A stretch of 64,000 nucleotides of DNA from NCBI RefSeq assembly GCF_021083305.1, contig NZ_JAJFAY010000002.1:124001-188000 (forward strand). Direction: 5' to 3'. The translations under genes and the position numbers were made by a program. Source of the DNA: Haladaptatus sp. DYF46 (lineage in GTDB: Archaea > Halobacteriota > Halobacteria > Halobacteriales > Haladaptataceae). The notes beneath the pieces are model-generated. The model did not search any database. It was not told where the DNA came from and was given only the letters and a program-made list of their open reading frames with translations. Positions 9,492 through 18,487 of the stretch are shown one piece after another (the stretch's first letter is position 1; every line of letters begins with the position of its first letter).

Positions 9492-10828
9492 AGCGCGGCG
9501 CTCACCTCGGCGACCACGTCTCGATGGACGAACACCACGATGTGGTCCCCCTCCTTCACGGTCGTGTCGCCGCGCGGGACGATGAACTCGCCGTCCCGGG
9601 TTATCGCACCGATGACGACCCCGTCGGGGAGGTCGGCGACGCCCTCGCTGATGGGTCTATCGAGGAGGACGCTGTCGCCGTCGATTTCGATTTCGAGCAC
9701 TTCCGCGCGGTCGTTCTCGATGAGCGCGATGTTCTCGGCGCGCTCCTCGCGGGTGAAGCGTGTTATCTCCTCCGCCGTGACCTCGCGCGGGTTTATGACC
9801 ACGTCGATGCCCACCGTCTCGAACAGCGAGACGTACTCCGTGTTCTCGACGATGGCGATGGCCCGTTCCGCACCGAGTTGGCGAAGCAACAGGGATACGA
9901 GGAGGTTTTTCTCGTCGTTTTCCAGCGCCGCGACGACCACGTCGGCTTCGTCCACGTGTTCCCGCACCAGAAAGTCGGTATCCGTGGCGTCGCTCGCCAT
10001 GACGACGGTCCCCGGCAACGCCTCGGCGAGCGTTCGGGCGCGGGTCGGGTTCTGCTCGATGAGTCGGGGGCTGAGGTCGCGGTTTTCGAGCAGTCGAGCG
10101 GTGTGGAAACCGATTTCGCTCCCGCCGATGACGACCACGTCCTTGTCCGTGTTGGATACCTCCTCGGGTGCGACTTCCATGGCGAACCGCTGGACGCTCT
10201 CCGGACTCCCGATGACGACCACCTTGTCGTCGGTCTGAATGACCGTCTCCCCGCGCGGGATGTCCACGTCGCCGTCGCGGATGAGGGCGGCGAAGGTGAG
10301 CGAGTCGAACCGGTCGGCCTGCCGAATCGTTTGGTTCGCCAGCGGACTGTCGCCCCGTACCTCAAACTCCGCCATCTGGACCTTTCCGCCGGCGAACGGG
10401 TCCACGTCGCGCGCCGCCGGAAGGCCGATGACGCGGACGATGTCCGACGCGGTCAGGAGGTTCGTACACACCAGAAAGTCGACGCCGAACGCGCCCGCTT
10501 TCGCGTTCTCCCACGTCTGGAGGTAATCGACCTTCTTCACCCGCGCGATGGTGAACGGGTCGTCCACGGTCTTCGCCGTCCCGCACACGACGAGGTTCGT
10601 CTCGTCGTCGTCGGTGCTGGCGATGACCATGTCAGCGCGTTCGATACCCGCGTCCCGTAACGTGTCGAGCGAGGTGCCGTCCCCCTGTATCGGGAGGACG
10701 TCGAGCGTGTACGTGAGCGATTCCACTCGTTCGCCGTCCCGGTCCACGACCACGACTTCGTGCGTATCGGAGAGGCTGGCCGCGATGGACGACCCGACTT
10801 CACCCGCGCCGACGATGACGATTCGCAT
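9488..10828 (-). CDS. trkA: Trk system potassium transporter regulatory subunit TrkA
   Basis: 446 aa. Two repeated RCK units: each has a Rossmann NAD(H)-binding TrkA-N domain (VGAGEVGSSIA at residues ~5-15 and IGGSEIGFHTA in the second half) followed by a TrkA-C domain (around EFEVRGDSPLANQTIRQAD and LEIEIDGDSVLLDRPIS). It gates TrkH in response to nucleotides. The ATG at 10828 was chosen because the Rossmann fold begins at once (MRIVIVGAGEVG); upstream codons lack family similarity. Overlaps trkH by 4 bp. Confidence 0.95.
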   Translation of the reverse strand: MRIVIVGAGEVGSSIAASLSDTHEVVVVDRDGERVESLTYTLDVLPIQGDGTSLDTLRDAGIERADMVIASTDDDETNLVVCGTAKTVDDPFTIARVKKVDYLQTWENAKAGAFGVDFLVCTNLLTASDIVRVIGLPAARDVDPFAGGKVQMAEFEVRGDSPLANQTIRQADRFDSLTFAALIRDGDVDIPRGETVIQTDDKVVVIGSPESVQRFAMEVAPEEVSNTDKDVVVIGGSEIGFHTARLLENRDLSPRLIEQNPTRARTLAEALPGTVVMASDATDTDFLVREHVDEADVVVAALENDEKNLLVSLLLRQLGAERAIAIVENTEYVSLFETVGIDVVINPREVTAEEITRFTREERAENIALIENDRAEVLEIEIDGDSVLLDRPISEGVADLPDGVVIGAITRDGEFIVPRGDTTVKEGDHIVVFVHRDVVAEVSAAL

Positions 10829-11117
10829 ACGTTCGTTCGTTTCTCGTGTGCCTCTCCACCGAGAAGGTGTCGTTCCGTTCCGCACGACGAGTTCCGGGAC
10901 GGACCGAATCCCAAACGGCGACGAGGACGCCTACATCGTGTGTTTTCTCGCCGCCGCTTCGTTCGAAGGGGGAAGATACTACCCTGTTCGTCGACGGTAG
11001 GCCGACGCTGAAGCCACTACTGTCAAAAATATAATCAATAACAACTACGGTCCTCGTCCTCGATATCACGTTTCACGTTCTCGACCGCGCTGTACGGTCG
11101 TGAACACACGACGAACG

Positions 11118-12146
11118 ATGTCTCTCGATACGCCCCACCTACAACCGACCGACCGATGCGATTCGTTGCTCTCCGTCCTCAGCGGTGCCGATTCGCTCGC
11201 GGTCGTCTGTCACAACAACCCGGACCCGGATAGCATCAGCAGCGCGCTCGCACTCGCCGCAATCGCGGAGTCCGCGGACGTCTCTCGAACCGACCTCTAC
11301 TACGGCGGCGAGATTACCCACCAGCAAAACCGGGCCATGGTCAATCTGTTGGACGTGGACCTGCGCCCTTTTACCGACGAGTGCCTCGATTCGACCGACC
11401 TAATCGGGTTCGTTGACCACGCGGTTCCGGGACAGAACAACTGCGTCCCCGACGAACGCGTCCCCGACATCGTCATCGACCACCATCCGAACGAGGGCGT
11501 CGAAGGGACGCACGTCGACCACCGCGAACACGTCGGCGCGACGGCGTCCATGCTGACGGAGTATCTACAGGAACTGGACGTCGAACTCGACGCTCGATTG
11601 GCGACGGCCCTGCTGTTCGGGATTCGACGGGAGACGCTGGAGTTCACCCGGGGCGCGACGGAAGCGGAGTACACGAACGCCCGACGCCTACATCCGCACG
11701 CGGACGTGGACCTCCTCCGTCGACTCTCGGACTCGTTGTTCACCCACGAGACGCTCGATTCCATCGCCGACACGATTCAAAATCGGACCGTCCGCGGGTC
11801 GCACCTCGTTTCGCACGCGGGGCGAACCACCGAGCGGGACACGCTCCCGCAGGCGGCCGACTACCTCCTCAACCTCGAAGGCGTCTCGACGACCTTCGTC
11901 TTCGGCATCATCGACGAGACGGTGCATCTGAGCGCGCGAACCCGAAATCCGCGGATTCACGCCGGCGACCTCCTGATGACGGCCTTCGATGACATGGGAA
12001 GCGTCGGCGGGCATCAGGCGATGGCGGGCGGGGAGATTCCGCTCGGACTGTTCGGCACGCTCGATGACCGGGACGACGCGTTGGTCGAACTCGTGAGCGA
12101 AGTGCTGACCGAGCGGTTCTTCCAAGAGACGTCCTGTAACTCGTAA
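11118..12146 (+). CDS. DHH family phosphoesterase (NrnA/RecJ-like)
   Basis: 342 aa. The four metal-binding motifs of the DHH superfamily are visible: HNNPDPDSISSA (motif I), GFVDHAVPG (II), VIDHHPNE (III, the DHH triad) and, in the DHHA1 domain, GSVGGHQAMAGG. Such enzymes hydrolyse short oligonucleotides, pAp or cyclic dinucleotides; which applies here is not decidable. ATG at 11118 is preferred over the GTG at 11100. Divergent from trkA, convergent with the next permease gene. Confidence 0.92.
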   Translation: MSLDTPHLQPTDRCDSLLSVLSGADSLAVVCHNNPDPDSISSALALAAIAESADVSRTDLYYGGEITHQQNRAMVNLLDVDLRPFTDECLDSTDLIGFVDHAVPGQNNCVPDERVPDIVIDHHPNEGVEGTHVDHREHVGATASMLTEYLQELDVELDARLATALLFGIRRETLEFTRGATEAEYTNARRLHPHADVDLLRRLSDSLFTHETLDSIADTIQNRTVRGSHLVSHAGRTTERDTLPQAADYLLNLEGVSTTFVFGIIDETVHLSARTRNPRIHAGDLLMTAFDDMGSVGGHQAMAGGEIPLGLFGTLDDRDDALVELVSEVLTERFFQETSCNS

Positions 12147-12165
12147 AACGAAAGGAGACCGTGGT

Positions 12166-14568
12166 CTAACGCAACCAGCGTGAAAGCCGGGACGTGATGC
12201 CGAGGTTGCGCTTCGCCATGATGATGGTGCTCTTGGAGCGCCATCCGACCTGTTCGGGAAGCGCACCGAAGACGAACTGTTGGAGCAGTCCCTCGCGGGT
12301 CGCGCCGATGATGGTCAGGTCGTGTTCGCCGGTTCGTTCGACGATGGTGTCGATGACGTCGTCGCCGGTCAACATCTCGGTCGTCACCGTCGTCCCGTCG
12401 CTGAACTCCGCCTTCGCATCGTCGAGTACCTTCCGCGAGTCCGTGCGCTCGCTCTCGCTCGCATCGGGGCTCACGACGTGAACGATTTCCACGGTGGCGT
12501 CGTTGGAGCGGGCGATGTTGTCCGCCACTTCGGTGGCGAGTTCGGCGTGCGGGCCACCCGCCGTCGGGACGAGGATGGATTCGACCTCACCCCCGTCCGG
12601 ACCGATACGTTCGACCAACACGTCACAGTCTGCGTTCTGGACGACCCGGTCCACGTTGCTGCCGAGGACGATGTCACGGCGTTGGCTCTTGTGCTGGCCC
12701 TTCCAGCCCATGAGGACCGCGTCGCTGTCGTACTGTTCGACGGTGTTGAGGATGGCCTTCCCGACGTCGTGACCGATTCGAATCGTCCCGCTGACGGGGA
12801 CGTCCCGGTCCTCGGAGATATCCATCGCCTCGTTCAGCACGTCCCGCTGGTCGTCGATGAACTTCCGGCCTTCGGACAGCGGCGTCTGCTGTGGGACAGT
12901 GACGATGCTCATAACGAGGATTTCGCCGTTCCGGTCCCGCGCGATGTTGGTCGCGGTCCGCATCAACTGCGGGGCGCTCTCGGGGTTGGCGATGGGGACG
13001 ACGATCTGATTGTCCGCCTCCGAGGGGACGCGCTCGGTGACGACCGTCGGCGTCTCCTCCTCTAACTGTTCTGCCTCCTTCTGCTTGGAGTAGCCGTAGT
13101 AGACGCCCAGACCGATTATCATCCAGACCGCGGTGGTGATGAGCGCCACGAACCCGTGGGAGTTCTGTCCGGTGAGTCCCGGTTCCAGTCCGAGTTCGTA
13201 GATGAGGAACGGGGTGAGCAGGACCTGCAAGCCGATGCCGATGAGCGGCGGCCACGGCATGTACGGGACCTTGTAGGTGCGCGGCAGGTCGGGGTGCGTC
13301 TGGCGCATCCGGATGAGCGTCCAGTTCACCTGCACGAACAGCAGGATGAACATGATGTCTGCCGACGCCGCGACGCTCTCTATCGGCAGGATGATGGCCA
13401 TCAGGATGATGAGGATGCCCGAGAGCAAAATCGCCCAGTAGGGCGTCCGCTTGTCGGGATGAATCCTGTCGAAGAACGCGGGAAGCGCTCGGTCACGCCC
13501 CATCGCGAACGAAACACGGCTAGAGGAGTAGACCGTCGCGTTCAGCGCGCTCATCGTCGCGGCGAGTCCGGCGAACAGCAGGAGGAACGCGCCGTACGGC
13601 ACGAACTGCCCCGCCGCCTCGATGATGCCGAGTTCGCCGAGTCCGCCGAGGAGTTCCCACGTCGGGACGCTTGCCGCCGACCCGCTGGTGCCCGTGGCCT
13701 GACTGATGAGTTCGGCCGTCGGGGTGATGCCGCCGATGGCCGCGAACGCGACCAGCACGTAAATCGGGACGACGATGGCCATCGAGTAGAAGACCGCCTT
13801 GGGGACGTTCTTTCCGGGGTTGACGACCTCCTCGCCGGATTGAACGATGATCTCGTACCCTTCGAAGGCGATGTAGGTGAATCCCATCGCGCCGATGATA
13901 CCGACGATACCGTGGGGCGCGAAACTCGGACTGTCGAGAAACTTCGCCGTCCAGTTCGGGTTGTTGAACGTCGTCGCCAGTCCGAACGCGACGAAGATGC
14001 CGAGAATGACGACCTTGATACCGGTCACGATGACGCCAGCCTTCCCGGTCTCCTCTGCACCGCGGAAGTTGATGTACGCGAACGCGATGACGACCAACGC
14101 CGCCAGACCCTTTTCGGCCATGATGGGCGTGATAAAGCCCAGGAGGGCGAACTCGTTCGAGAGGCCGAATCCGATTCGGAGGAACTCGACGAAGAAGGTC
14201 CCGAAGGTCACGGCATACAGCGCACAGGCGACGGCGTGGGCGAACCAACTCATCCACCCGGCGTAGAAGCCGTTCGGGTCGACGAGTGCCTCTTTCACCC
14301 AGAGATAGCCACCACCGGCCTCGGGGAACGCTGCGCCGAGTTCCGCGTACGAAACGGCGGTGAACATCGCGACGAACCCGTTGATAATGAACGCGACGGT
14401 CAGGGCAGGTCCGGCGATACCGGCCGCGAACCCCGTCAGGGCGAAAACACCCGCCCCGATCATCGCGCCGACACCGATAAAGGTGATGTCGAATAGACTC
14501 ATGTCGCGGGAGAGTTCGGTTTCGACGGAACCGCTCTCCGCTTCCGCCTCTGTCGAACTATGGTCCAT
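12166..14568 (-). CDS. APC-superfamily amino acid permease fused to tandem Usp domains (second copy type)
   Basis: 800 aa. The TM1 signature GVGAMIGAGVFALTGFAAG and about 12 TM segments identify an APC transporter (residues ~30-500). A hydrophilic linker then leads to two Usp-like domains beginning NQIVVPIANPESAP and ESILVPTAGGPHAE, the same layout as the permease at 5570-7825. The ATG at 14568 has a good Shine-Dalgarno (GAGGTGAT) 5-7 bp upstream, better than the alternative at 14619. An AT-rich TATTTTAAT box near 14650 may be the promoter. Substrate unknown; probably a cationic or neutral amino acid. Confidence 0.93.
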   Translation of the reverse strand: MDHSSTEAEAESGSVETELSRDMSLFDITFIGVGAMIGAGVFALTGFAAGIAGPALTVAFIINGFVAMFTAVSYAELGAAFPEAGGGYLWVKEALVDPNGFYAGWMSWFAHAVACALYAVTFGTFFVEFLRIGFGLSNEFALLGFITPIMAEKGLAALVVIAFAYINFRGAEETGKAGVIVTGIKVVILGIFVAFGLATTFNNPNWTAKFLDSPSFAPHGIVGIIGAMGFTYIAFEGYEIIVQSGEEVVNPGKNVPKAVFYSMAIVVPIYVLVAFAAIGGITPTAELISQATGTSGSAASVPTWELLGGLGELGIIEAAGQFVPYGAFLLLFAGLAATMSALNATVYSSSRVSFAMGRDRALPAFFDRIHPDKRTPYWAILLSGILIILMAIILPIESVAASADIMFILLFVQVNWTLIRMRQTHPDLPRTYKVPYMPWPPLIGIGLQVLLTPFLIYELGLEPGLTGQNSHGFVALITTAVWMIIGLGVYYGYSKQKEAEQLEEETPTVVTERVPSEADNQIVVPIANPESAPQLMRTATNIARDRNGEILVMSIVTVPQQTPLSEGRKFIDDQRDVLNEAMDISEDRDVPVSGTIRIGHDVGKAILNTVEQYDSDAVLMGWKGQHKSQRRDIVLGSNVDRVVQNADCDVLVERIGPDGGEVESILVPTAGGPHAELATEVADNIARSNDATVEIVHVVSPDASESERTDSRKVLDDAKAEFSDGTTVTTEMLTGDDVIDTIVERTGEHDLTIIGATREGLLQQFVFGALPEQVGWRSKSTIIMAKRNLGITSRLSRWLR

Positions 14569-14725
14569 CGATATCACCTCGTATTCCAGTAAGGAAAGTT
14601 CTACCGCAATCGTTAGCAAACATTGTCATGAATGATTGTTACAAGAGGTATTTTAATCGTAAGAACCGGGCAGAGCCGTTTCAGCGCACGAAACAGCTTC
14701 CGTTCATCGTCACGACAGTCAGGCG

Positions 14726-14932
14726 CTACAGTTCCTCGTGAATCCAGTAATGGGCGATTTTGGACGCGTCGACCCAGTGGACTTCGTCGTCCGCGTCGAT
14801 GCGAATGAACGGGTCGTCCTCGAACTCGACGTTGTGGGTGTGAAGTTCGAGTTCCTCGCCGCCGGCGAGTTTTATCATTATCTCTCCCTTCTCCTCCAAA
14901 CCGTCTTCCAACCGCTCGTAGATGGATGTCAT
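14726..14932 (-). CDS. Small conserved haloarchaeal protein, function unknown
   Basis: 68 aa from the ATG at 14932 (alternative start 24 bp upstream). Sequence pattern: an amphipathic helix, a beta-rich middle (EIMIKLAGGEELELHTHNVEF), an acidic patch and DEVHWVDASKIAHYWIHEEL at the end. The beta pattern suggests a small barrel like those binding RNA or membranes, but this is inference only. Acidic composition and codon use match its neighbours, so it is probably a real gene. Confidence 0.7.
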   Translation of the reverse strand: MTSIYERLEDGLEEKGEIMIKLAGGEELELHTHNVEFEDDPFIRIDADDEVHWVDASKIAHYWIHEEL

Positions 14933-15052
14933 CGCGACTTTCTCCACCGAACTCAACGTCGGGCGCGTTCAAAAGATTTGTTGCCATTTTCCGGAATTAT
15001 GGTCAGTTTCAGTCGGTTCAGCGCCTTTAGCGCACGAATATGACCGTTTCGA

Positions 15053-15466
15053 TTACACGACGTCGTTGTCCCGAAGGAGGTCCGCGAGGACGTGGAAGTA
15101 GAGGAGGACGGCGGTGAAGACGGCGACCGGCGGCCAGAGGACGACCAAGATAGCAACGAGGACGCCGCCGATTGCGACGTGCGAGAGGATGCGCATGTGT
15201 TCCAGTTGCGCGTTGTCCACGTCCTCGAACACCCAATCTTGGTCGCCGAAGGCGTCGGTCGGGTTCGCCAGACACGCACGGAGGTGCCGCCAACTTCCCG
15301 TTTCGAGTCGCGTGAGAACGAAGTGGTCCAAGTCGATGAAGACGCTCAGCAGGACGCCGTAGACGAACAGGGCGGCCAAAATCGGCGGACCGAAAAGATT
15401 CGAAAGCGGAACGAGCAACAGAGCGGAGACGACCGCGCCGATGAGGAAGTGTTCCCGCGAATACAT
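15053..15466 (-). CDS. Integral membrane protein, metal-dependent hydrolase-like (YdjM/DUF457 type)
   Basis: 137 aa with four hydrophobic segments. It starts MYSREHFLIGAVVSALLL and contains a histidine/aspartate set (HFLIGA, DLDHFVL, EHMRILSHV, YFHVLADLLRD) in membrane-proximal positions, resembling the YdjM-like membrane-bound hydrolase family. Catalysis is unproven. Followed downstream by the small gene at 14932; divergent from the M14 gene at 15632. Confidence 0.72.
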   Translation of the reverse strand: MYSREHFLIGAVVSALLLVPLSNLFGPPILAALFVYGVLLSVFIDLDHFVLTRLETGSWRHLRACLANPTDAFGDQDWVFEDVDNAQLEHMRILSHVAIGGVLVAILVVLWPPVAVFTAVLLYFHVLADLLRDNDVV

Positions 15467-15631
15467 CGCTCGAATCGAGGCGGCGGCGGGGCTAAAAGAT
15501 GGCGTCCTGTACTTTCACCGAATGGCGAACGTATTTATCTGTTCGCTCCATTTTCGTGCGAATAATTCCCACGGATTGCCGCCGACGAGGTTCGGTACGT
15601 TCATGGTGTTGCCATCGCAGTATTGCATCAA

Positions 15632-16600
15632 ATGGAAGGACACACGGCGGAACGTGTCACGCTGGCTCGGCTTCCGTCGGGCGTCGAACTCGAAACGACC
15701 ATCCACACCTACGACGGTGCCGAAGACGGTCCGACGCTCTACATTCAGGCGGCACAGCACGGGCGCGAAATCAACGGCAGCGAAGTGCTTCGCCGGTTTC
15801 ACGAGGAACTCGACACGGAGCGCCTCGCCGGCCGAATCGTCGCGGTTCCCGTCGCCGACCCGCTCACGTTCGACCGGGTGTCGTACACGACACCCGAACA
15901 GCTAGACAGCATCAATCCGAACATGAACCGGGTCTGGCCCGGCGACGAGGAGGGAACGCTCCACGAGCGCATGGCGGCGACCTTGTGGGAGTTCGCAAGC
16001 GAGGCGGACGCCATCGTGGACCTTCACACGGGAAGTCGGAACATGATGACCCACGTCGTCTTCATGGAAGGGGACCGGGAGTCGCGAGATCTGGCCGAAG
16101 CGTTCGGGACCGACCTCCTCCTCTCCGAGGAGGCCGGCGACGACGCCGACGTGGAGTGGTCGGAGCGAAACTTCGGCGGCAAGTTCCGCGTCGCGGCCAC
16201 GCGCGAAGGGATTCCGTCCATCACGCCGGAACTCGCGCACAACAAGGAAATCGTCGAGCAAGCCGTCGAAACCGGGTTGACCGGCGTCGTCAACGTCTGT
16301 CGCCATCTGGGAATGCTTCCGGCGTCGCTCATCGAAAACGGGGAGAAGGTGCTCGCACGCAACCACCTCGGCCGCGTCGATGCCGCCGATTCCGGGCTGT
16401 TCGTGGTCGAGTCGAATCACGAACTCGGCGACACCGTCGAGGCCGGAGAGCGCATCGGCACCCTGTACGACCCCGCGACGTACGAAGTTCGGCAGAACGT
16501 GGAAACCGACCGCGACGGCATCCTGTACGCACTCACTCGCGAATCGACCGTCTGCGGCGGCGGGAAACTGCTGAGCGTCGCGCTACTCCGCGAGGAGTGA
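15632..16600 (+). CDS. Succinylglutamate desuccinylase/aspartoacylase family protein (M14), complete
   Basis: 322 aa. Zinc ligands are visible in AAQHGREINGSE (His43, Glu46) and DLHTGSRNMMTHV (~130-140). The C-terminal part (from ~240) forms the beta-rich domain with GLFVVESNHELGDTVEAGE, similar to a biotinyl-lipoyl-like fold found in this family. Predicted to hydrolyse an N-acyl amino acid or related amide; the natural substrate is unknown. The ATG at 15632 is preferred over an in-frame TTG 9 bp upstream. Its last 184 bp are overlapped on the other strand by the signal peptidase frame. Confidence 0.9.
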   Translation: MEGHTAERVTLARLPSGVELETTIHTYDGAEDGPTLYIQAAQHGREINGSEVLRRFHEELDTERLAGRIVAVPVADPLTFDRVSYTTPEQLDSINPNMNRVWPGDEEGTLHERMAATLWEFASEADAIVDLHTGSRNMMTHVVFMEGDRESRDLAEAFGTDLLLSEEAGDDADVEWSERNFGGKFRVAATREGIPSITPELAHNKEIVEQAVETGLTGVVNVCRHLGMLPASLIENGEKVLARNHLGRVDAADSGLFVVESNHELGDTVEAGERIGTLYDPATYEVRQNVETDRDGILYALTRESTVCGGGKLLSVALLREE

Positions 16601-17160
16601 GCGAGCGACGGCGATAGCTCCCCCAGTTTCGGAACGCGGGCCACCGCCACGCCGAGGATCCAGTTCGGACGAACCGGCGAGGAGATGCCGACGGCTTGGT
16701 CGTAGTACCCGTTCGCGTCCCCTTTGGTGATGAACCCCGCGTGCGGGGCCGGGCAGTTCCGCAGTTCGGCACAGTCGTCCGCACCCGCGAGATACGCCGG
16801 ATCGCCCTCGTCGTACCAGTTCTCCCCCGCAGAGACCCAGAACCGCGCCCGGTGGAGGACGGGAATCGCCGACTGGTTTCCGTGGGGTCGATAGACGAGG
16901 ACGTTGCCCGGACCGCCGAGCGTCTCGAACCCGTCCCGTTTTCCGTTTCGTGCGGAGACGACGCCGCTCCGGCTGTCGGGCGGCGTCACGCGGTTTTTGT
17001 CCATCACGACGACCACGTCTGACGTGTTGACGTGCGGCGACATGCTTCCGCTGATGACGGTGTACGCGGGTGGCCAGACGCCCAGCGTTGCGACGAAGAG
17101 CACGCTCACGACGAGAAGAAGTGCGACCGCGCTGGCGAGCAGTCGTCGGAGGCTGAACAC
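16417..17160 (-). CDS. Signal peptidase I (S26B archaeal type)
   Basis: 247 aa. An N-terminal TM helix (residues ~6-27) precedes the catalytic SGSMSPH motif (nucleophile Ser39). The ER/archaeal-type histidine is in VLHRARFW, and the conserved acidic box is FITKGDANGYYDQ. It removes Sec signal peptides at the outer face of the membrane. The recognisable family core ends near VARVPKLG; the remaining ~55 residues are serine-rich and run antisense through the 3' end of the M14 gene, so the true C-terminus may be unusual or shortened by a missed change. Confidence 0.85.
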   Translation of the reverse strand: MFSLRRLLASAVALLLVVSVLFVATLGVWPPAYTVISGSMSPHVNTSDVVVVMDKNRVTPPDSRSGVVSARNGKRDGFETLGGPGNVLVYRPHGNQSAIPVLHRARFWVSAGENWYDEGDPAYLAGADDCAELRNCPAPHAGFITKGDANGYYDQAVGISSPVRPNWILGVAVARVPKLGELSPSLAHSSRSSATLSSFPPPQTVDSRVSAYRMPSRSVSTFCRTSYVAGSYRVPMRSPASTVSPSS

Positions 17161-17255
17161 GACACGGTGGGACGCGAACTACCAGCTTTGTTATCTCCCA
17201 CCTGTGAAACAGAACGTGTCCCTTTCCGCCACATGCGCTGGGGAAAGTGGCGACA

Positions 17256-17288
17256 ATACGGCCGATAGGTGTCACGATACGGCCGATA
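17256..17288. repeat. Tandem 21-bp repeat with ATACGGCCGATA cores
   Basis: ATACGGCCGATA occurs at 17256-17267 and again at 17277-17288, exactly 21 bp apart (two helical turns). It lies about 100 bp upstream of the signal peptidase gene and 65 bp downstream of the stop side of the nuclease gene. Same-face spacing suggests a regulator site, but nothing else supports this. Confidence 0.45.
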
Positions 17289-17356
17289 AGTATCGTTTCG
17301 GATACGACCCCGGAAGCGGAATGCGTCCACCGGAAATCGAACGCTACCCCTCGTAG

Positions 17357-18322
17357 TTACTCACTTCCGAAGTCGAGGAGCGACCGCTGATGACGCATCA
17401 ACGGGCGGGCGTCGTATCCGAGCTTCTGGAGGTGTCCCGCGAACTCGTCGGCGAAGCCGTGCTGCGTGTAGACGACGTCGGGGTTCACCGCCTCCACGGT
17501 CGAGACGAGTTCGTCGAAATCGGAGTGGTCCGACAGCGGAAACGTCGCGTCGTACCCCCCGCGGTAGCGATACGAACTCCCGACCGCCCACCCGGAGAAC
17601 CCGACCATCGACCCGTCGACGCGCTCGACGAGGTTCCGTACCCAGTCGGCCCGGGAGAGGTTCGACGGGAGCACGACGATTTCGTCGCCCGAAAGCCCGT
17701 CCGTCTCGAACGGTTCCGCGTCGAAGGTGATACCCGTCGTCGCCTCGATCGCTGCGTTCACCGTCCGAATCGCGTCGCTGACGACGAGCGGGCGATTCGT
17801 CGCCCGACGGGCCAGACGTTGGAGTTTCTGTGCGCGGCCGAGCGAGTAGCCGAACAGGAACAGCGGTTCGTCGTGGTCGGTCAGCCAATCACATATTTCG
17901 TCCTCCAGTTCCGCCTGCGACGGAAAGCGATATCGCGGGTCGCCGTAGGTCGTCTCCATCACCAGCACGTCGGCGGGGACGGGGTCGAACCCGTCGAGAT
18001 ACAGCCTGTCCCGCGTCGAAAAGTCCCCGGTGTACAGATACCGACGGTCGGCGTCTATGAGCGCCGCTCGCGACCCAACGACGTGGCCTGCCGGGAGGAG
18101 TTCGATACCCGGTACCGATTCGGTGAACTCGAATTCCGCGCCCGTCCGCGCCCGAACGAGCGCGGCGGTCTCGGCCGAACAGAGCACCGTCTCGGGGGTC
18201 CTCCGAAACGTGTGGTCGGCGTGGGCGTGGCTCACGAAGTTCACGTCGCCCACGGCGCTTCGGGAGTCCGCGACGATGGTTCTGTCAGTCTCGATGTGAA
18301 TTCCGTCCCGCAGTCGAATCAC
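17357..18322 (-). CDS. mRNA 3'-end processing factor-like metallo-beta-lactamase exonuclease
   Basis: 321 aa. The metallo-beta-lactamase signature SHAHADHT (His32-His37) is followed by METTYGDPRYRFPSQ, GYSLGRAQKLQRLA and LSDHSDFDELV motifs, which match the beta-CASP-like arrangement of archaeal CPSF/Ysh1-like or DNA-ligase-associated exonucleases. It probably binds two zinc ions and cleaves RNA or single-strand DNA. The family is usually annotated as an mRNA 3'-end processing factor in haloarchaea; the substrate is not proven. Confidence 0.85.
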   Translation of the reverse strand: MIRLRDGIHIETDRTIVADSRSAVGDVNFVSHAHADHTFRRTPETVLCSAETAALVRARTGAEFEFTESVPGIELLPAGHVVGSRAALIDADRRYLYTGDFSTRDRLYLDGFDPVPADVLVMETTYGDPRYRFPSQAELEDEICDWLTDHDEPLFLFGYSLGRAQKLQRLARRATNRPLVVSDAIRTVNAAIEATTGITFDAEPFETDGLSGDEIVVLPSNLSRADWVRNLVERVDGSMVGFSGWAVGSSYRYRGGYDATFPLSDHSDFDELVSTVEAVNPDVVYTQHGFADEFAGHLQKLGYDARPLMRHQRSLLDFGSE

Positions 18323-18487
18323 ACGTTTCGTTGGGACGCGACGGATTTGAACGCTCGGGCGCGTACTGGTCGGTCCGTGACGGGAGTAGTCGGGTGCAAT
18401 CGACAGGGGGGTTCGATCCGAACTGGCACCGACCCATCGGTGCGGCTAACACGCTTAATAGCGTGCCAGTAGCAACCACGGTTTGCC

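Noticed and set aside
7476..10238. 920-codon plus-strand frame across trkH/trkA and a 777-codon minus-strand frame 7000-9333
   Set aside because: They are arginine- and serine-rich shadows of the permease, trkH and trkA genes, whose motifs are on the other frames.
14640..14725. Regulatory inverted repeat near TCATGA (14625-14642)
   Set aside because: The arms match poorly and no second copy was seen.
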